DNA of 64,000 nt from Sulfitobacter sp. OXR-159 (lineage in GTDB: Bacteria; Pseudomonadota; Alphaproteobacteria; Rhodobacterales; Rhodobacteraceae), in contig NZ_CP139711.1 of the NCBI RefSeq assembly GCF_034377145.1, forward strand, positions 62,001 to 126,000, read 5' to 3'. The translations under genes were made by a program, and so were the position numbers. Positions 28,201 to 35,772 of this stretch are shown here, in pieces. Each line of letters starts with the position of its first letter. Position 1 is the stretch's first letter. Under the pieces are notes generated by a model, which saw only the letters and a program-made list of their open reading frames with translations, did no database searches and was not told the origin of the DNA.

Positions 28201-29655
28201 GCCGGCGAGGTGCGCAGAATGCGCCTCGCCCGCATAGATCACCGTTTCAAGCTGGGCGTCAGAGAGCAGGCTCTCGTGCAGAACGGCGGCGGGCAGTTTC
28301 GGGCGGTAGGAAGGTTTCGGGGGCGCGACGGACGCCATCGCCGCCGACTGCACCAGCTTCGTCGGGTGCGGTGCCGCGTCGGGAATGTCGATGGCCTGAA
28401 GCCGGAAGGTCTCGTAGATCGCGTCGGAAAGGCGCGCGGTATTGGCCTCCTCAGTCGCATCGCGCAGCGCATAGGCCAGATCTTCGGCCTCGATTTGTGC
28501 GCTGGACTGGTGGGAACTGGCCGCAGGGGTCGCGCGCGATGTACCGATGGCAGCGCGCGTGGCGCGGGCAGGATTTCCCGGAAAGGGGGAAGAAGGGCCC
28601 TGCCCGGCGGGTGCGACCTGCGCCAGCGCAAGGCGCGGGGGGACATGGGTAGTAATCAGCGACAGCAGGCTGGCGACATCAGGCGAAATCGGGCGCGCCA
28701 GATCGGCTGTGATGCCGCCCGCCTCGCCGCCGCGGCATTTGTCGAAGACCGAAATCCGCGTCTCGAAGCTGGTGCCATGTTTGGCAAACGCGGCACCGGA
28801 TACGGCACCTGTAAAGACCAGATGCGCGGTCTCGGTCAGGCAGCCAAAGGTTTCGGCCCAAGCCGGGGAATCGGGCGCGAAGCACGCACCGGTGATGGCG
28901 ACCAGCCGTCCGCCGGGGACCAGGCGCGCGAGCGCAGAGCGCAGATGCCGCGCTGTCGCCTCGGTGGTGCGGGCGTCGACATTGGCCACCGCCGAGAACG
29001 GCGGGTTCATCAGGATGACGCTCGGGCGCAACCCTGCGTCCAGATGATCGTCGATCTGGGCTGCGTCAAAGCCCGTGACAGGCCGGCCCGGAAACAAGCG
29101 ACGGAGGAGATCAGCGCGGGTGTCGGCAAGCTCGTTCAGCGCGAGGCTGCCGCCCGCGATTTCCGCGAGGACCGCCAGAAGGCCCGTTCCAGCCGATGGC
29201 TCCAGCACCAGATCGCGCGATGTGATCTGTGCTGCCGCCAGCGCCGCCAAGCCCATGGGCAGCGGCGTCGAGAACTGCTGGAACCGCTCCATCTCCTCGG
29301 ACCGCCGCGTATGGGTCGGCAAAAGGCCGGACACCTTAGCAAGGATCGGCAGCAAGGCGGCAGGCGAACCGGCACGTGCCAGGAGCGCGCGGCCAAATTT
29401 CTGCATAAACAGGACCAGCGCTGCTTCGCCTGCTTCATATGCCAGCTTCCAGTCCCAGGCGCCGGTCGCATCGGAGCCACCAAAGGCGCGTTCCATCTCA
29501 AGGCGCAGGCGCAGCGCGTCGATCTGGAAACCTTGCGCCAGATCAGTCTGCAGCGCTTTGGCCACGCTCAAGATCGCAGCGGCCGTATCGAGGGACGGGA
29601 TGGGGACAACAGGCGCAAGTGCGCGCTCGGTCGCAAAATGGGCGAGATGGGTCAT
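25273..29655 (-). CDS. Strawberry-notch-like methyltransferase-helicase
   Basis: 1460 residues. The N-terminal part is a class I SAM methyltransferase: LVLEPSAGTGLLAVLAE and VILMNPPFSA (about 215). The middle is an SF2 helicase lobe with GDGTGAGKGRQ (about 513) in place of Walker A and ILFDESHAM (about 625). The C-terminal half carries the strawberry-notch helicase block with FSDAGGTGRSYHAD and QGLGRTNRTNQ. These giant proteins are typical of alphaproteobacterial conjugative plasmids and phages; by domain content they may modify or protect entering DNA, but the activity is not established. Large open frames on the opposite strand (26.1-27.7 and 27.8-29.7 kb) are codon-bias shadows. Confidence 0.93.
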   Translation of the reverse strand: MTHLAHFATERALAPVVPIPSLDTAAAILSVAKALQTDLAQGFQIDALRLRLEMERAFGGSDATGAWDWKLAYEAGEAALVLFMQKFGRALLARAGSPAALLPILAKVSGLLPTHTRRSEEMERFQQFSTPLPMGLAALAAAQITSRDLVLEPSAGTGLLAVLAEIAGGSLALNELADTRADLLRRLFPGRPVTGFDAAQIDDHLDAGLRPSVILMNPPFSAVANVDARTTEATARHLRSALARLVPGGRLVAITGACFAPDSPAWAETFGCLTETAHLVFTGAVSGAAFAKHGTSFETRISVFDKCRGGEAGGITADLARPISPDVASLLSLITTHVPPRLALAQVAPAGQGPSSPFPGNPARATRAAIGTSRATPAASSHQSSAQIEAEDLAYALRDATEEANTARLSDAIYETFRLQAIDIPDAAPHPTKLVQSAAMASVAPPKPSYRPKLPAAVLHESLLSDAQLETVIYAGEAHSAHLAGSWTVDETGDMVSAAPDDATDAVRFRRGFFLGDGTGAGKGRQSAGIVLDNWAQGRRKALWISKSDKLLEDAQRDWSALGQERLLVTPLSRFAQGRDIPLSEGILFTTYATLRSEERGAKKSRVDQIVDWLGADFDGVILFDESHAMANAAGSKGERGDVTASQQGRAGLRLQHKLPNARVVYVSATGATSVHNLAYAQRLGLWGGEDFPFSTRAEFVQAIEAGGVAAMEVLARDLRSLGLYTARSLSYDGVEYEMLEHALTPEQRGIYDAYALAFGVIHRNLSAALEAANITGESGGTLNRQAKSAARSAFESAKQRFFGHLLTSMKTPTLIAAIDADLTAGHAAVIQIVSTGEALMERRLSEIPTDEWNDVRVDITPREACLDYLAHSFPVQLYEPFTDSEGNLSSRPVTRDGQPVECREAARRRDALIEHLASLPPVPGALDQIVQRFGTDLVAEVTGRSRRIVRKGEGHVARLVVESRAGSANLAETAAFMDDQKRILIFSDAGGTGRSYHADLGAKNQRLRVHYLLEPGWKADAAIQGLGRTNRTNQAQPPLFRPVATDVKAEKRFLSTIARRLDTLGAITRGQRQTGGQGLFRPEDNLESPYARDALRQLYRRLYRGDVAGCSLGAFEDATGLSLTDDNGLKDDLPPITTFLNRLLALTIDMQAVLFSVFEELLDQRIEGAIAAGVYDLGLETLRAESFRVTDARVIYTHPGSGAETQLLTIAEKRRNTPTALADALDWLDDPKARLLVNSRSGRAAVQVPATSLMLDDGTIEPRLRLIRPTEASTVPAKIMDDTHWLEADRAAFTEAWTAELAEVPEFSETTLHIVAGLLLPIWKQLPQDETRVYRLQTDDGQRIIGRRVSPSWVATTLASDAPKLTAAQVHALVLEGKTVVRLAEGMELHRSRVMGVNRIELSGFLGAAKDRLKADGFFSEIIAWKLRLFCPADSSGIAVLDRLLARCRVTGLHAHGGC

Positions 29656-29732
29656 CGGGAAACTCCGGAATGAGGAACAGGATCAGGCCCGGACACCCTC
29701 TTTCGGGCACCCTCAGGCCTGACATCCCCCGG

Positions 29733-29755
29733 CCCTCCTCTTCCTCTCAAACCCC
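29733..29755 (-). promoter_or_regulatory. Shared leader block upstream of the strawberry-notch gene
   Basis: The minus strand reads GGGGTTTGAGAGGAAGAGGA, followed by GGG. Similar purine-rich blocks occur upstream of the genes starting at 33108, 33729, 35605 and 52583, about 80-110 bases from each ATG. Confidence 0.45.
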
Positions 29756-29830
29756 ATGATTTCCGCAGGTGGCTTGATTTTGTTCCTGGTATGTTCTATT
29801 TTGAAACCAAGCTAAGAAGGGAGATCCCCG

Positions 29831-30127
29831 ATGGAAAGCACCACTTACGTCCTGCCCGCGACGCCAAAGCAGATCGCCTATGCGCGCGCTCTGGCCCTGC
29901 GCAACCAGACGCTTCTGCCGTGGGAGGTTCAGCAAGATCGGCGATCCTTGAGCGCCTGGATCGACGCGCAGGCCAAGCTCACACCCGCGACTGCGCTGGA
30001 CAGCCTGCCCTCGTCCAAACAGGTCGCCTTCGCCGAGCGTCTCGCCCGGATCAAACGCCGCGCCGTGCCGGATGAGTGTTTCCGCGACAAGGGGCTGATG
30101 TCGAAGTGGATTGATGGGAACAAATGA
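29831..30127 (+). CDS. Small protein with internal duplication
   Basis: 98 residues. Two halves are related: KQIAYARALALRN...SLSAWIDAQ and KQVAFAERLARIK...LMSKWIDG, each about 35 residues ending in Trp-Ile-Asp. A good ribosome site (AAGAAGGGAGAT) precedes the ATG at 29831. It is one of few rightward genes in this region, divergent from the strawberry-notch gene. Function unknown; the basic duplicated helices suggest nucleic-acid binding (inference). Confidence 0.7.
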   Translation: MESTTYVLPATPKQIAYARALALRNQTLLPWEVQQDRRSLSAWIDAQAKLTPATALDSLPSSKQVAFAERLARIKRRAVPDECFRDKGLMSKWIDGNK

Positions 30128-30155
30128 AGCTGGTCTGATCCTGCGGTGACCGAGA

Positions 30156-30572
30156 TTACTTCAGCCGATCGACAACGGATGCCCCGCCCGACCTGGCAAG
30201 CGCGATCAGGCTGGACTGGATTTTGGATGTGAAGACGGAACTGAACGTGCCGATGGGCGTGCGGTCCTCCCAGACATAGGACCGCTCCAGAATATCGGTG
30301 TTGATCTCGTCCAGCATGACCCATTTGCGAACATGGGTCTCCAACCCTACGCGCTGCGACTCGATCTGTGGCACCTCGATAAACTTGCGCGAGGCCAAGG
30401 GCGGCTGCGTCGTGATCAGCAGGATGAACACCACGGTCTCGCTATCGGACTTGGCGACAGTGACGGCGATACAGACAGGCCGCGTCTTGCGGCCCTCGGT
30501 CTCACCCGCCATCTGTTCGCGTTTCCACAGGAACGGGTAGCGGAAAACCTCTCCAGCACTCTGCTTAGTCAT
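30156..30572 (-). CDS. Putative MazF/PemK-like toxin
   Basis: 138 residues. The N-terminal YPFLWKREQMAGETEGRKTRPVCIAV resembles the nucleic-acid-binding loop and the (K/R)xRPVxV motif of MazF/PemK endoribonucleases, followed by alternating strands (VVFILLITTQPP, FIEVPQIES). The ATG at 30570-30572 overlaps the upstream antitoxin gene by eight bases, the classical toxin-antitoxin layout. MazF-type toxins cleave RNA; activity here is inferred from similarity and context. Confidence 0.65.
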   Translation of the reverse strand: MTKQSAGEVFRYPFLWKREQMAGETEGRKTRPVCIAVTVAKSDSETVVFILLITTQPPLASRKFIEVPQIESQRVGLETHVRKWVMLDEINTDILERSYVWEDRTPIGTFSSVFTSKIQSSLIALARSGGASVVDRLK

Positions 30573-30834
30573 CCGCCTGCGTCAAGTCCCGCTCGAGCCC
30601 TTCTATCATCAGCGACTTGAGATCCTCGGGCATCTCGTCAACCATATGAGCCTGCTGCGTGGCCTCCCGGGTGAGCTGCTGGTACTGATCCATGCTCATC
30701 AGCACGAATTTCGGCTTGCGATGTTTGGTGATTGCGATCGGCGACCGAATGGCCGCGTCAAACAGGTCACTTGTGTGCCGCGTCAGGTCGGCCGCCTTGA
30801 ACTCGGGAAGATCATGCATGATCGAGGTCTCCAT
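30565..30834 (-). CDS. Phd/YefM-type antitoxin
   Basis: 89 residues from the ATG at 30832-30834. FKAADLTRHTSDLFDAAIRSPIAITKHRKPKFVLMSMDQYQQL matches the Phd/YefM fold: an N-terminal DNA-binding domain and an acidic C-terminal toxin-binding tail (EDLKSLMIEGLERDLTQADD). It comes first in the operon and overlaps the toxin. A palindrome just upstream is a likely operator. Start alternatives are Met residues 5 codons downstream and 7 codons upstream. Confidence 0.85.
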   Translation of the reverse strand: METSIMHDLPEFKAADLTRHTSDLFDAAIRSPIAITKHRKPKFVLMSMDQYQQLTREATQQAHMVDEMPEDLKSLMIEGLERDLTQADD

Positions 30835-30838
30835 TTGT

Positions 30839-30869
30839 GCAGAATATACATACATTCTGGATATTCTGC
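30839..30869 (-). promoter_or_regulatory. Operator-like palindrome of the toxin-antitoxin operon
   Basis: GCAGAATAT (30839-30847) and ATATTCTGC (30861-30869) are perfect inverted arms around 13 bases, with a further ATTCT within the spacer. It starts five bases upstream of the antitoxin ATG, where Phd-type antitoxins usually autorepress. Confidence 0.6.
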
Positions 30870-30896
30870 AAGAGATGGGTTGCGCCCGCCCATGTG

Positions 30897-31541
30897 TCAT
30901 CCGAACCGCCGCCCTGCTTCGGTGAAGGTGTATTCATTGGCGATGATGCCGTCCTCAACGGACTCATCCGAGGTCAGGTGGTCGTATTCAGCCTCAAGTT
31001 GGCGGTAGAGCCAGCGGGCGAGATCGCGGATCGCCTCGGTCACAATCTCTTCGGCATCCTGGGTGGGCGGTTGCCAGGTCGGGCTGTCGCGGGTGACGTC
31101 CACGGACATGCAGTATTCGTGGTAGTAGCGACCGCGGTGGCTGACCTCGGCAGCGAGCTGGTAGAAGTTACGCCGCTGGATGGCCTGCAGCCGGTCGGCG
31201 ATGCCGTGCAGCGCCGCGTCCTTGGGCGCATAGTCACGGATACGCACAGTCGCGCCCTTGGCGTGGCTGAGGTATGCTTCAAAACAGGCCCCATCCCCCT
31301 GACTCCAGAACCCTGAAAACCAGATGCAGGGCTTGGCCCGCGTCCCTCCGCCCATCAACCGCACGGGGATGGTTTTGAGCCGGACGCCGAGGATTTCGCA
31401 AACCCGTTCGAAGTCCTCGTAGACTGCGTCCCACCAGTCATCGTGGGGGCCAAGCTCGCGATACCAGCTGCGCGCCTTCTCCTTGGCGGCCTCCGAGAGT
31501 TCGGGGAACTGGTAGACGGTGGTACAGATGACCTCAGGCAT
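30897..31541 (-). CDS. Plasmid protein of unknown function
   Basis: 214 residues. Distinct features are an N-terminal PELSEAAKEKARSWYRELGPHDDWWDAVYEDFERVCEILG and a central CIWFSGFWSQGDGACFEAYLSHAKG, rich in aromatic residues; it looks soluble. Related proteins occur on plasmids and phages of the same bacteria, but no activity is known to me. It overlaps the end of the upstream gene by eight bases (ATG within its last codons), so they form an operon with the genes up to 33.1 kb. Confidence 0.7.
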   Translation of the reverse strand: MPEVICTTVYQFPELSEAAKEKARSWYRELGPHDDWWDAVYEDFERVCEILGVRLKTIPVRLMGGGTRAKPCIWFSGFWSQGDGACFEAYLSHAKGATVRIRDYAPKDAALHGIADRLQAIQRRNFYQLAAEVSHRGRYYHEYCMSVDVTRDSPTWQPPTQDAEEIVTEAIRDLARWLYRQLEAEYDHLTSDESVEDGIIANEYTFTEAGRRFG

Positions 31542-31953
31542 CGGCGTCCTCCCCGTTCAGCGCGGCGGCCAACCATTCGTGCGTGCTCGTCCAGCCGATG
31601 GATTTGCGTGCGGCGAGATCGATGACATGCGCGCCGCCGCCGAAGGCGTCGAGGCGCGGTCGGGAGCAGGTCAGGGCATATTGGAACCCCCAGAGGCCGG
31701 TGAGGTCGAGGTCTTCTGCCAGGCGCAAGACGAAGCGGATGACTGCGTCGACATCGCCGTGGTCGTCGTCATGGATCCAGAGGGTGCTGCCTTCGGTCGC
31801 GTCCTGATGCAAGAGGGTGAAACCCGAGACCTCCGGGTCATCGGCGTCCTGATCCGCGGCGCGCAGGTCATGAAACAGCGCGAGTGCGCGGGCGGCCTTT
31901 TCGGGGCTGCCGACGTCGATCAGGCATGAGAAATGGGTGAAGTAATCCGCCAT
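31534..31953 (-). CDS. Plasmid protein of unknown function (acidic)
   Basis: 139 residues from the ATG at 31951-31953. The sequence is acidic, with LWIHDDDHGDVDAVIRFVLRLAEDLDLTGLWGFQYALTCSRPRLDAFGGGAHVIDL. No family recognised with confidence. A GGAGGTCCCC lies immediately upstream as ribosome site. Overlaps the following gene by eight bases. Confidence 0.7.
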   Translation of the reverse strand: MADYFTHFSCLIDVGSPEKAARALALFHDLRAADQDADDPEVSGFTLLHQDATEGSTLWIHDDDHGDVDAVIRFVLRLAEDLDLTGLWGFQYALTCSRPRLDAFGGGAHVIDLAARKSIGWTSTHEWLAAALNGEDADA

Positions 31954-32029
31954 GGGGACCTCCTGAGATTGAGAAACCCGGGCCTTGGGGCCGGGCACTG
32001 GATTGGGATGAAGGGATGGGGCAGAGCGA

Positions 32030-32227
32030 TCAGCCGGATGGCGGATCGCCTGCTGCCTGACGCGCTGCGTGCGCGCAGAGCATCTGCCGGTAGAAGCGCT
32101 TGCGCGCCGTCCGGAAGCTGCGCACGGCGCGCGTGTCGGGGTGCAGCGCTCGGACCGCCGCGCGCAGAACTGTCTGGGGCGATGCCGTCGGCGACAGACC
32201 GAGGCGCTGATAGGCTGGATCGGTCAT
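32030..32227 (-). CDS. Small basic protein (65 aa)
   Basis: 65 residues; MTDPAYQRLGLSPTASPQTVLRAAVRALHPDTR resembles the first helices and HPD turn of a J-domain, although too short for a complete one. Starts one base after the stop of the DUF6915 gene, so the two are coupled. The role is unknown. Confidence 0.6.
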   Translation of the reverse strand: MTDPAYQRLGLSPTASPQTVLRAAVRALHPDTRAVRSFRTARKRFYRQMLCAHAARQAAGDPPSG

Positions 32228-32228
32228 G

Positions 32229-32606
32229 TCAGCTCACCTCGACCACGGGCGAGGCGAGATGCGGATCGACCAGCGCCTCGATCCGCTCGGTCCGGCCCAT
32301 CCAGGGTTCGGGCCGGATGGCCTTCACCCAGTCGGCGAAGCTCGGGATGAAGCCGAGGTCTTCCTTCACATGCTGTTCGCCGACCCAGCGGGTCGGGATG
32401 ATGCGCCCGGTCGAGAGCGTGAGGGTCTGACCGAAGATCGTCTCGGCCATGAATATGCCCTCGGCATGGTGCCGCAGGGCCCGGTGCCGAAAATCGGCGC
32501 TGATCTCCTTGCTTTGGTCGAACCATGTATGCACCGCGATGAAATCATCGACCGTGCCGCCCCATTTCTTCACTGAGGACAGGGCGTGGTGATATGGATG
32601 TGCCAT
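32229..32606 (-). CDS. DUF6915 family protein
   Basis: 125 residues from the ATG at 32604-32606. AHPYHHALSSVKKWGGTVDDFIAVHTWFDQSK and HRALRHHAEGIFMAE with GEQHVKEDLG are typical of this small, His-rich family found on plasmids and phages. Several His residues could bind metal (inference). It lies 10 bases downstream of the DUF6878 gene. Confidence 0.8.
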   Translation of the reverse strand: MAHPYHHALSSVKKWGGTVDDFIAVHTWFDQSKEISADFRHRALRHHAEGIFMAETIFGQTLTLSTGRIIPTRWVGEQHVKEDLGFIPSFADWVKAIRPEPWMGRTERIEALVDPHLASPVVEVS

Positions 32607-32616
32607 CGCTGCCCCC

Positions 32617-33108
32617 TCAGAAATCGTGCGTGTAAAGTTCGGACGAGGTGAAGCGCTCGTTGAACTCGAGATGGATGCAGCGGGCCGCAGCGTCGAAGCA
32701 GAACTCGCCGTAAGCGCCGTCGTTGTTTTCCCAACCGCCATGTGTGTCAGACAGGAAGTCGTAGGCGAGCTGCTCGACAACATCCTCCAGCGAGAGCTGC
32801 CGCATCTCGACCTCGGGGTCATCCCAGGTCAGCGCGGCATAGGGGATTTCGGTTGCGGTAAAATCGACAGCCGTCTCGCCCGCCCAGGCGCCGATACTTT
32901 CGATCTGGCCGCTGTCGCCGGCCCCGTCGAAGGTCACGATTACATGAGTGATGCCGACGGCCATGAGGCCATCGAAGAGACGGTCCTTGTTGCCCGGGCG
33001 CAGGGCGAGAGTCCGGGCGGTGCGTTCGGCATGCGCGGCAAGGATCGCCCCGAAATCGACGGTGGATGGTCGCAGCGGGGCGGCCAGAGTGGGTTCAGTC
33101 TGGGTCAT
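32617..33108 (-). CDS. DUF6878 family protein
   Basis: 163 residues. The C-terminal HGGWENNDGAYGEFCFD and LEFNERFTSSELYTHDF are the recognisable family block. It is soluble, acidic and of unknown function. The upstream region (33109-33215) carries the purine-rich leader block also seen before other plasmid accessory genes. Confidence 0.8.
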   Translation of the reverse strand: MTQTEPTLAAPLRPSTVDFGAILAAHAERTARTLALRPGNKDRLFDGLMAVGITHVIVTFDGAGDSGQIESIGAWAGETAVDFTATEIPYAALTWDDPEVEMRQLSLEDVVEQLAYDFLSDTHGGWENNDGAYGEFCFDAAARCIHLEFNERFTSSELYTHDF

Positions 33109-33172
33109 GGATATCTCCGTTCGGTGAGGACAGGTCAGACCCCCGGGTGGCGCACTCCTCTGCCCCCCGAAG

Positions 33173-33210
33173 GCTCAAACCCTTCCCAGCCCTCCTCTGT
33201 CTCTCGGGCG
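33173..33210 (-). promoter_or_regulatory. Shared leader block upstream of the DUF6878 gene
   Basis: On the minus strand a GAGAGACAGAGGAGGGC block is followed by GGGTTTGAG, similar to the blocks at 29733, 33783, 35666 and 52641 though the order of the two parts differs. It lies about 65-100 bases upstream of the ATG. Confidence 0.4.
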
Positions 33211-33249
33211 TCACGCCGCGATCTGCAGCGCGCGGGCGGCAAAAGCGCG

Positions 33250-33729
33250 CTAGAGCGGGTCGACAAGGCGGGCATCCAGCAGATCGGCACGGTGACGCAG
33301 CCGCTGCGCCAGTTCAGGCTCGTGCCAGTCAGTGGCACGGCCAGCCTGGGCGCGAAGTTGAACCGCCTCGGTCACGACGGCCCGCGCCTCAAGAGCATTG
33401 GCGACAGGGTGGCACCAAGCCACAGCGCCATGACTGGCGGCCCCGGCAAGAACCAGGCGCTGGTCGTAATCAAGGATGGCCAGAAGCTGCGGCGCTGCAT
33501 CGGAGCCGTTGTCCTCCGCAAGCTCAAACGCCCCCTGCATGGCATCGGCCAGCGTCGCAAAACGCTCAACGACCACGGGGGCAGCGGCGCCCGACATCAG
33601 GGCTGCAGGCGTCCGGTGCATCCGCGTCAGCGCGAAAGGCAGGCTGGGATCAGGAGCGACAGTTGGGCCATTTGCGCCAGGACCCATCGGGCGCGCGCTC
33701 GGTTGGATCGGCAGGGGAAGGTCAAACAT
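33250..33729 (-). CDS. Plasmid protein of unknown function
   Basis: 159 residues from the ATG at 33727-33729. A Pro-rich N-terminus (FDLPLPIQPSARPMGPG) precedes a helical Ala-rich body with LLAILDYDQRLVLAGAASHGAVAWCHP. No family recognised. The ATG is preceded by a shared leader element (33745-33812), which supports its reality as part of the plasmid accessory set. Confidence 0.65.
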   Translation of the reverse strand: MFDLPLPIQPSARPMGPGANGPTVAPDPSLPFALTRMHRTPAALMSGAAAPVVVERFATLADAMQGAFELAEDNGSDAAPQLLAILDYDQRLVLAGAASHGAVAWCHPVANALEARAVVTEAVQLRAQAGRATDWHEPELAQRLRHRADLLDARLVDPL

Positions 33730-33744
33730 GGTAATATCTCCAAC

Positions 33745-33812
33745 GGCGCGGGAAGCCTCTCTCCCCGCCTCATCCGTCAAAGACCAAACCCCCGCCCTCT
33801 TCCTCGAAGGGG
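33745..33812 (-). promoter_or_regulatory. Shared untranslated leader, copy 1
   Basis: 33745-33765 matches 35624-35644 and 52602-52622 at 19 of 21 positions. A GAGGAAGAGGGCGGGGGTTTG block (33783-33804) follows upstream. The arrangement relative to the ATG is similar in all three copies. Confidence 0.55.
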
Positions 33813-33838
33813 CGACGGCAGCAGGTCTGGTGCCACGA

Positions 33839-34279
33839 TCAGAGCTTGCCGAGGGCCCGCAGGCTCAGCTCCGTCCCGGCGCCGACGATGATGTGGTCAT
33901 GCAGCGTCAGGCCGAGATACTTGCAGCCCTTCTGGATCTCCTTGGTCATGCTGAGATCGGCCTCGGACGGCGTGGGATCACCCGAAGGGTGATTGTGGAT
34001 CAGGATCAGGGCGCTGGCGTTCAGCATCAGGGCGCGCTTGATCACCTCGCGCGGATAGACAGGGACATGATCGACTGTGCCGGTCGACAAAAGCTCATCG
34101 GCGATGATGCGGTTCTTGCGGTCGAGATAGAGGACATGGAACCGCTCGATCGGGCCACGCACGGTCAGAGCGCAATAGTCCATCAGCGCCTGCCAGCTGC
34201 CGATGACCGGGTTCTGGCTAAGGTAGCGGCCGAGGATGTCGCGTGCCTCGAGAATGACGGTTTCTTCCTGGGGGGTCAT
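33839..34279 (-). CDS. RadC-like JAB/MPN domain protein
   Basis: 146 residues from the ATG at 34277-34279. The zinc-binding JAMM motif is visible as LILIHNHPSGDPTPSEAD, with the upstream Glu not obvious (IADELLSTG). RadC-like proteins of this size are common on plasmids and mobile DNA; the fold is that of JAB metalloproteases or deaminase-like enzymes, but their function is unsettled. The N-terminal HhH part of chromosomal RadC is lacking. Confidence 0.9.
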   Translation of the reverse strand: MTPQEETVILEARDILGRYLSQNPVIGSWQALMDYCALTVRGPIERFHVLYLDRKNRIIADELLSTGTVDHVPVYPREVIKRALMLNASALILIHNHPSGDPTPSEADLSMTKEIQKGCKYLGLTLHDHIIVGAGTELSLRALGKL

Positions 34280-34362
34280 GGGCGTCTCGCTGAGATGCGC
34301 ACGCCGACGCCCCCTGTCCTTTCGGGGCAAAGCCAACGGCGTGCATGTTGAGAAATAGCTGC

Positions 34363-34391
34363 AGCGACCGCCCCGGTGTCGGGCGATCGCT
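34363..34391 (-). terminator. Hairpin after the DUF932 gene
   Basis: AGCGACCGCCC (34363-34373) and GGGCGATCGCT (34381-34391) pair at 10 of 11 positions with a 7-base loop. It lies 15 bases past the DUF932 stop. There is no strong T-run, so termination is probable but not certain. Confidence 0.45.
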
Positions 34392-34405
34392 GCGCGGGGG
34401 CTCTG

Positions 34406-35605
34406 TCAGCCGACCCGGTCGAGCAGCTTCTTGGCGCGCCCTTCCATGTCGAGGCGGGCATCCTGCTGGGTCTTGTCGCGCGCAAGCCGCGTGATGCCCT
34501 GCACGAAGTCGAAGATACTCTCGGGCGGGCGGCCCTCTTCCATCAGCACTTTCTCGATGATTTTGCCGGACTCCGCCTTCGAGAAGCCCCGCTTGCGCAG
34601 GAAATCCGCGCGATCCTCATCGCTGCGCGCCACGATCTGCTGCCGCGCGGCCTTGATGCCGTTCACGAAGCCCTGCGGCGAGGAATTGGCAAAGCGCGTC
34701 AGCGCCGGGGCCGCCTCATGGGCAAAGCGCGAGGCGGCGTATTTCGAATGCCGGATGCGAATCTCCTGGAAATCCTCGACGCCCCACAGATTCCTGTTCT
34801 GGCACACGGCCCGCAGGTAGAAGCTCGCCATGCCAAGGGTCTTGGCTCCCACCTCCGAGTTCCAGCAGTAGAAGCCCCGAAAGTAGAGATCGGGGGAGCC
34901 GTCCGGCAGCTTGCCCGCCTCGATCGGGTTGCGATCATCGACCAGGAACAGGAAGACATCGCGATCCGAGGCATAGAGCGTGGTCGTGTCGCGGCTGATT
35001 TCTACATCGGGGTTGTAGACTCCTGTCGACCAGTCCAGCACGCCCGGCACCTTCCAGCGCGTGTCGCCGGTGCCATTGCCCGCAATGCGCTGCACCGCCT
35101 CGACCAGTTCGAAATCGTGGATGCGGCCATAGTCGGGGCCCGTCACGGCGCGCAGTTCGGTGCGGCCGTCTTCGGTCTCGAAGGTTTTGACCTGTTCGGC
35201 GCGGTGGTTGGTCAGACCATATTGCAGGTTGATGCCCGCCAGCGGCGCAGGCAGCTGCCGCAGGTAGGAGGCCGGCGCGCCGACGATGCTGGCAAGCTGG
35301 CCGAAGGCCCAATGCGTGGGCGCGACCGGTTCTTGCGCCTTCGGCAACATCAGGTGCAACCGCTCGGGATTGTCGCGAGCGGCCTCGACCCGGATATCCG
35401 CCGTCTGCACCACGCGGCTACGGCTGCGCTCCGACCGGCCTTTCACATTGGCCCAGAGATCATCGAGCGACAGATACCGCTCGTCATCCGGCCGGTTGAA
35501 CCATTCGGACGACACCCGCCCGTTCCGCTCACCCCGGCTCACATCCACTTTCCAGCCACCCGCCCGCGCCGGTGCGACCGGATCCAGAACTTCCACAACA
35601 CCCAT
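34406..35605 (-). CDS. DUF932 domain protein
   Basis: 399 residues from the ATG at 35603-35605. The DUF932 core is recognisable: HWAFGQLASIVGAPASYLRQLP, LRAVTGPDYGRIHDFELVEAVQ, VFLFLVDDRNPIEAG and the Cys-containing GFYCWNSEVGAKTLGMASFYLRAVCQNRNLWG. Family members are encoded on many plasmids and phages beside anti-restriction or replication genes; biochemical function is unknown. A shared leader element precedes the gene. Confidence 0.88.
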   Translation of the reverse strand: MGVVEVLDPVAPARAGGWKVDVSRGERNGRVSSEWFNRPDDERYLSLDDLWANVKGRSERSRSRVVQTADIRVEAARDNPERLHLMLPKAQEPVAPTHWAFGQLASIVGAPASYLRQLPAPLAGINLQYGLTNHRAEQVKTFETEDGRTELRAVTGPDYGRIHDFELVEAVQRIAGNGTGDTRWKVPGVLDWSTGVYNPDVEISRDTTTLYASDRDVFLFLVDDRNPIEAGKLPDGSPDLYFRGFYCWNSEVGAKTLGMASFYLRAVCQNRNLWGVEDFQEIRIRHSKYAASRFAHEAAPALTRFANSSPQGFVNGIKAARQQIVARSDEDRADFLRKRGFSKAESGKIIEKVLMEEGRPPESIFDFVQGITRLARDKTQQDARLDMEGRAKKLLDRVG

Positions 35606-35623
35606 CGGTATTCCTCCGTGACA

Positions 35624-35691
35624 GGCGCCGGAAGCCACTCTCCCAGCCTTTAACCTGTCGCGAAAGCAACCAGCCTTTCTCTCACTCTAAA
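35624..35691 (-). promoter_or_regulatory. Shared untranslated leader, copy 2
   Basis: Bases 35624-35644 are identical over 21 positions to 52602-52622, upstream of the ParB-like gene. A GAGTGAGAGAAAGGCTGG block (35672-35689) follows. GGAGG precedes the ATG by about eight bases. Confidence 0.6.
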
Positions 35692-35772
35692 TCGGTTTGG
35701 GAAGAGGGTGGGCGTCTGATGAACATGCGAAGGCCAGCTTGCGCTTGGCGCGAGCCGCTATTCGTGGCTTTA

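Noticed and set aside
26059..29673. Long plus-strand open frames (563 and 633 residues) opposite the strawberry-notch gene
   Set aside because: They are antisense shadows of a high-GC gene; the minus-strand product has clear methyltransferase and helicase motifs and the plus frames have none.
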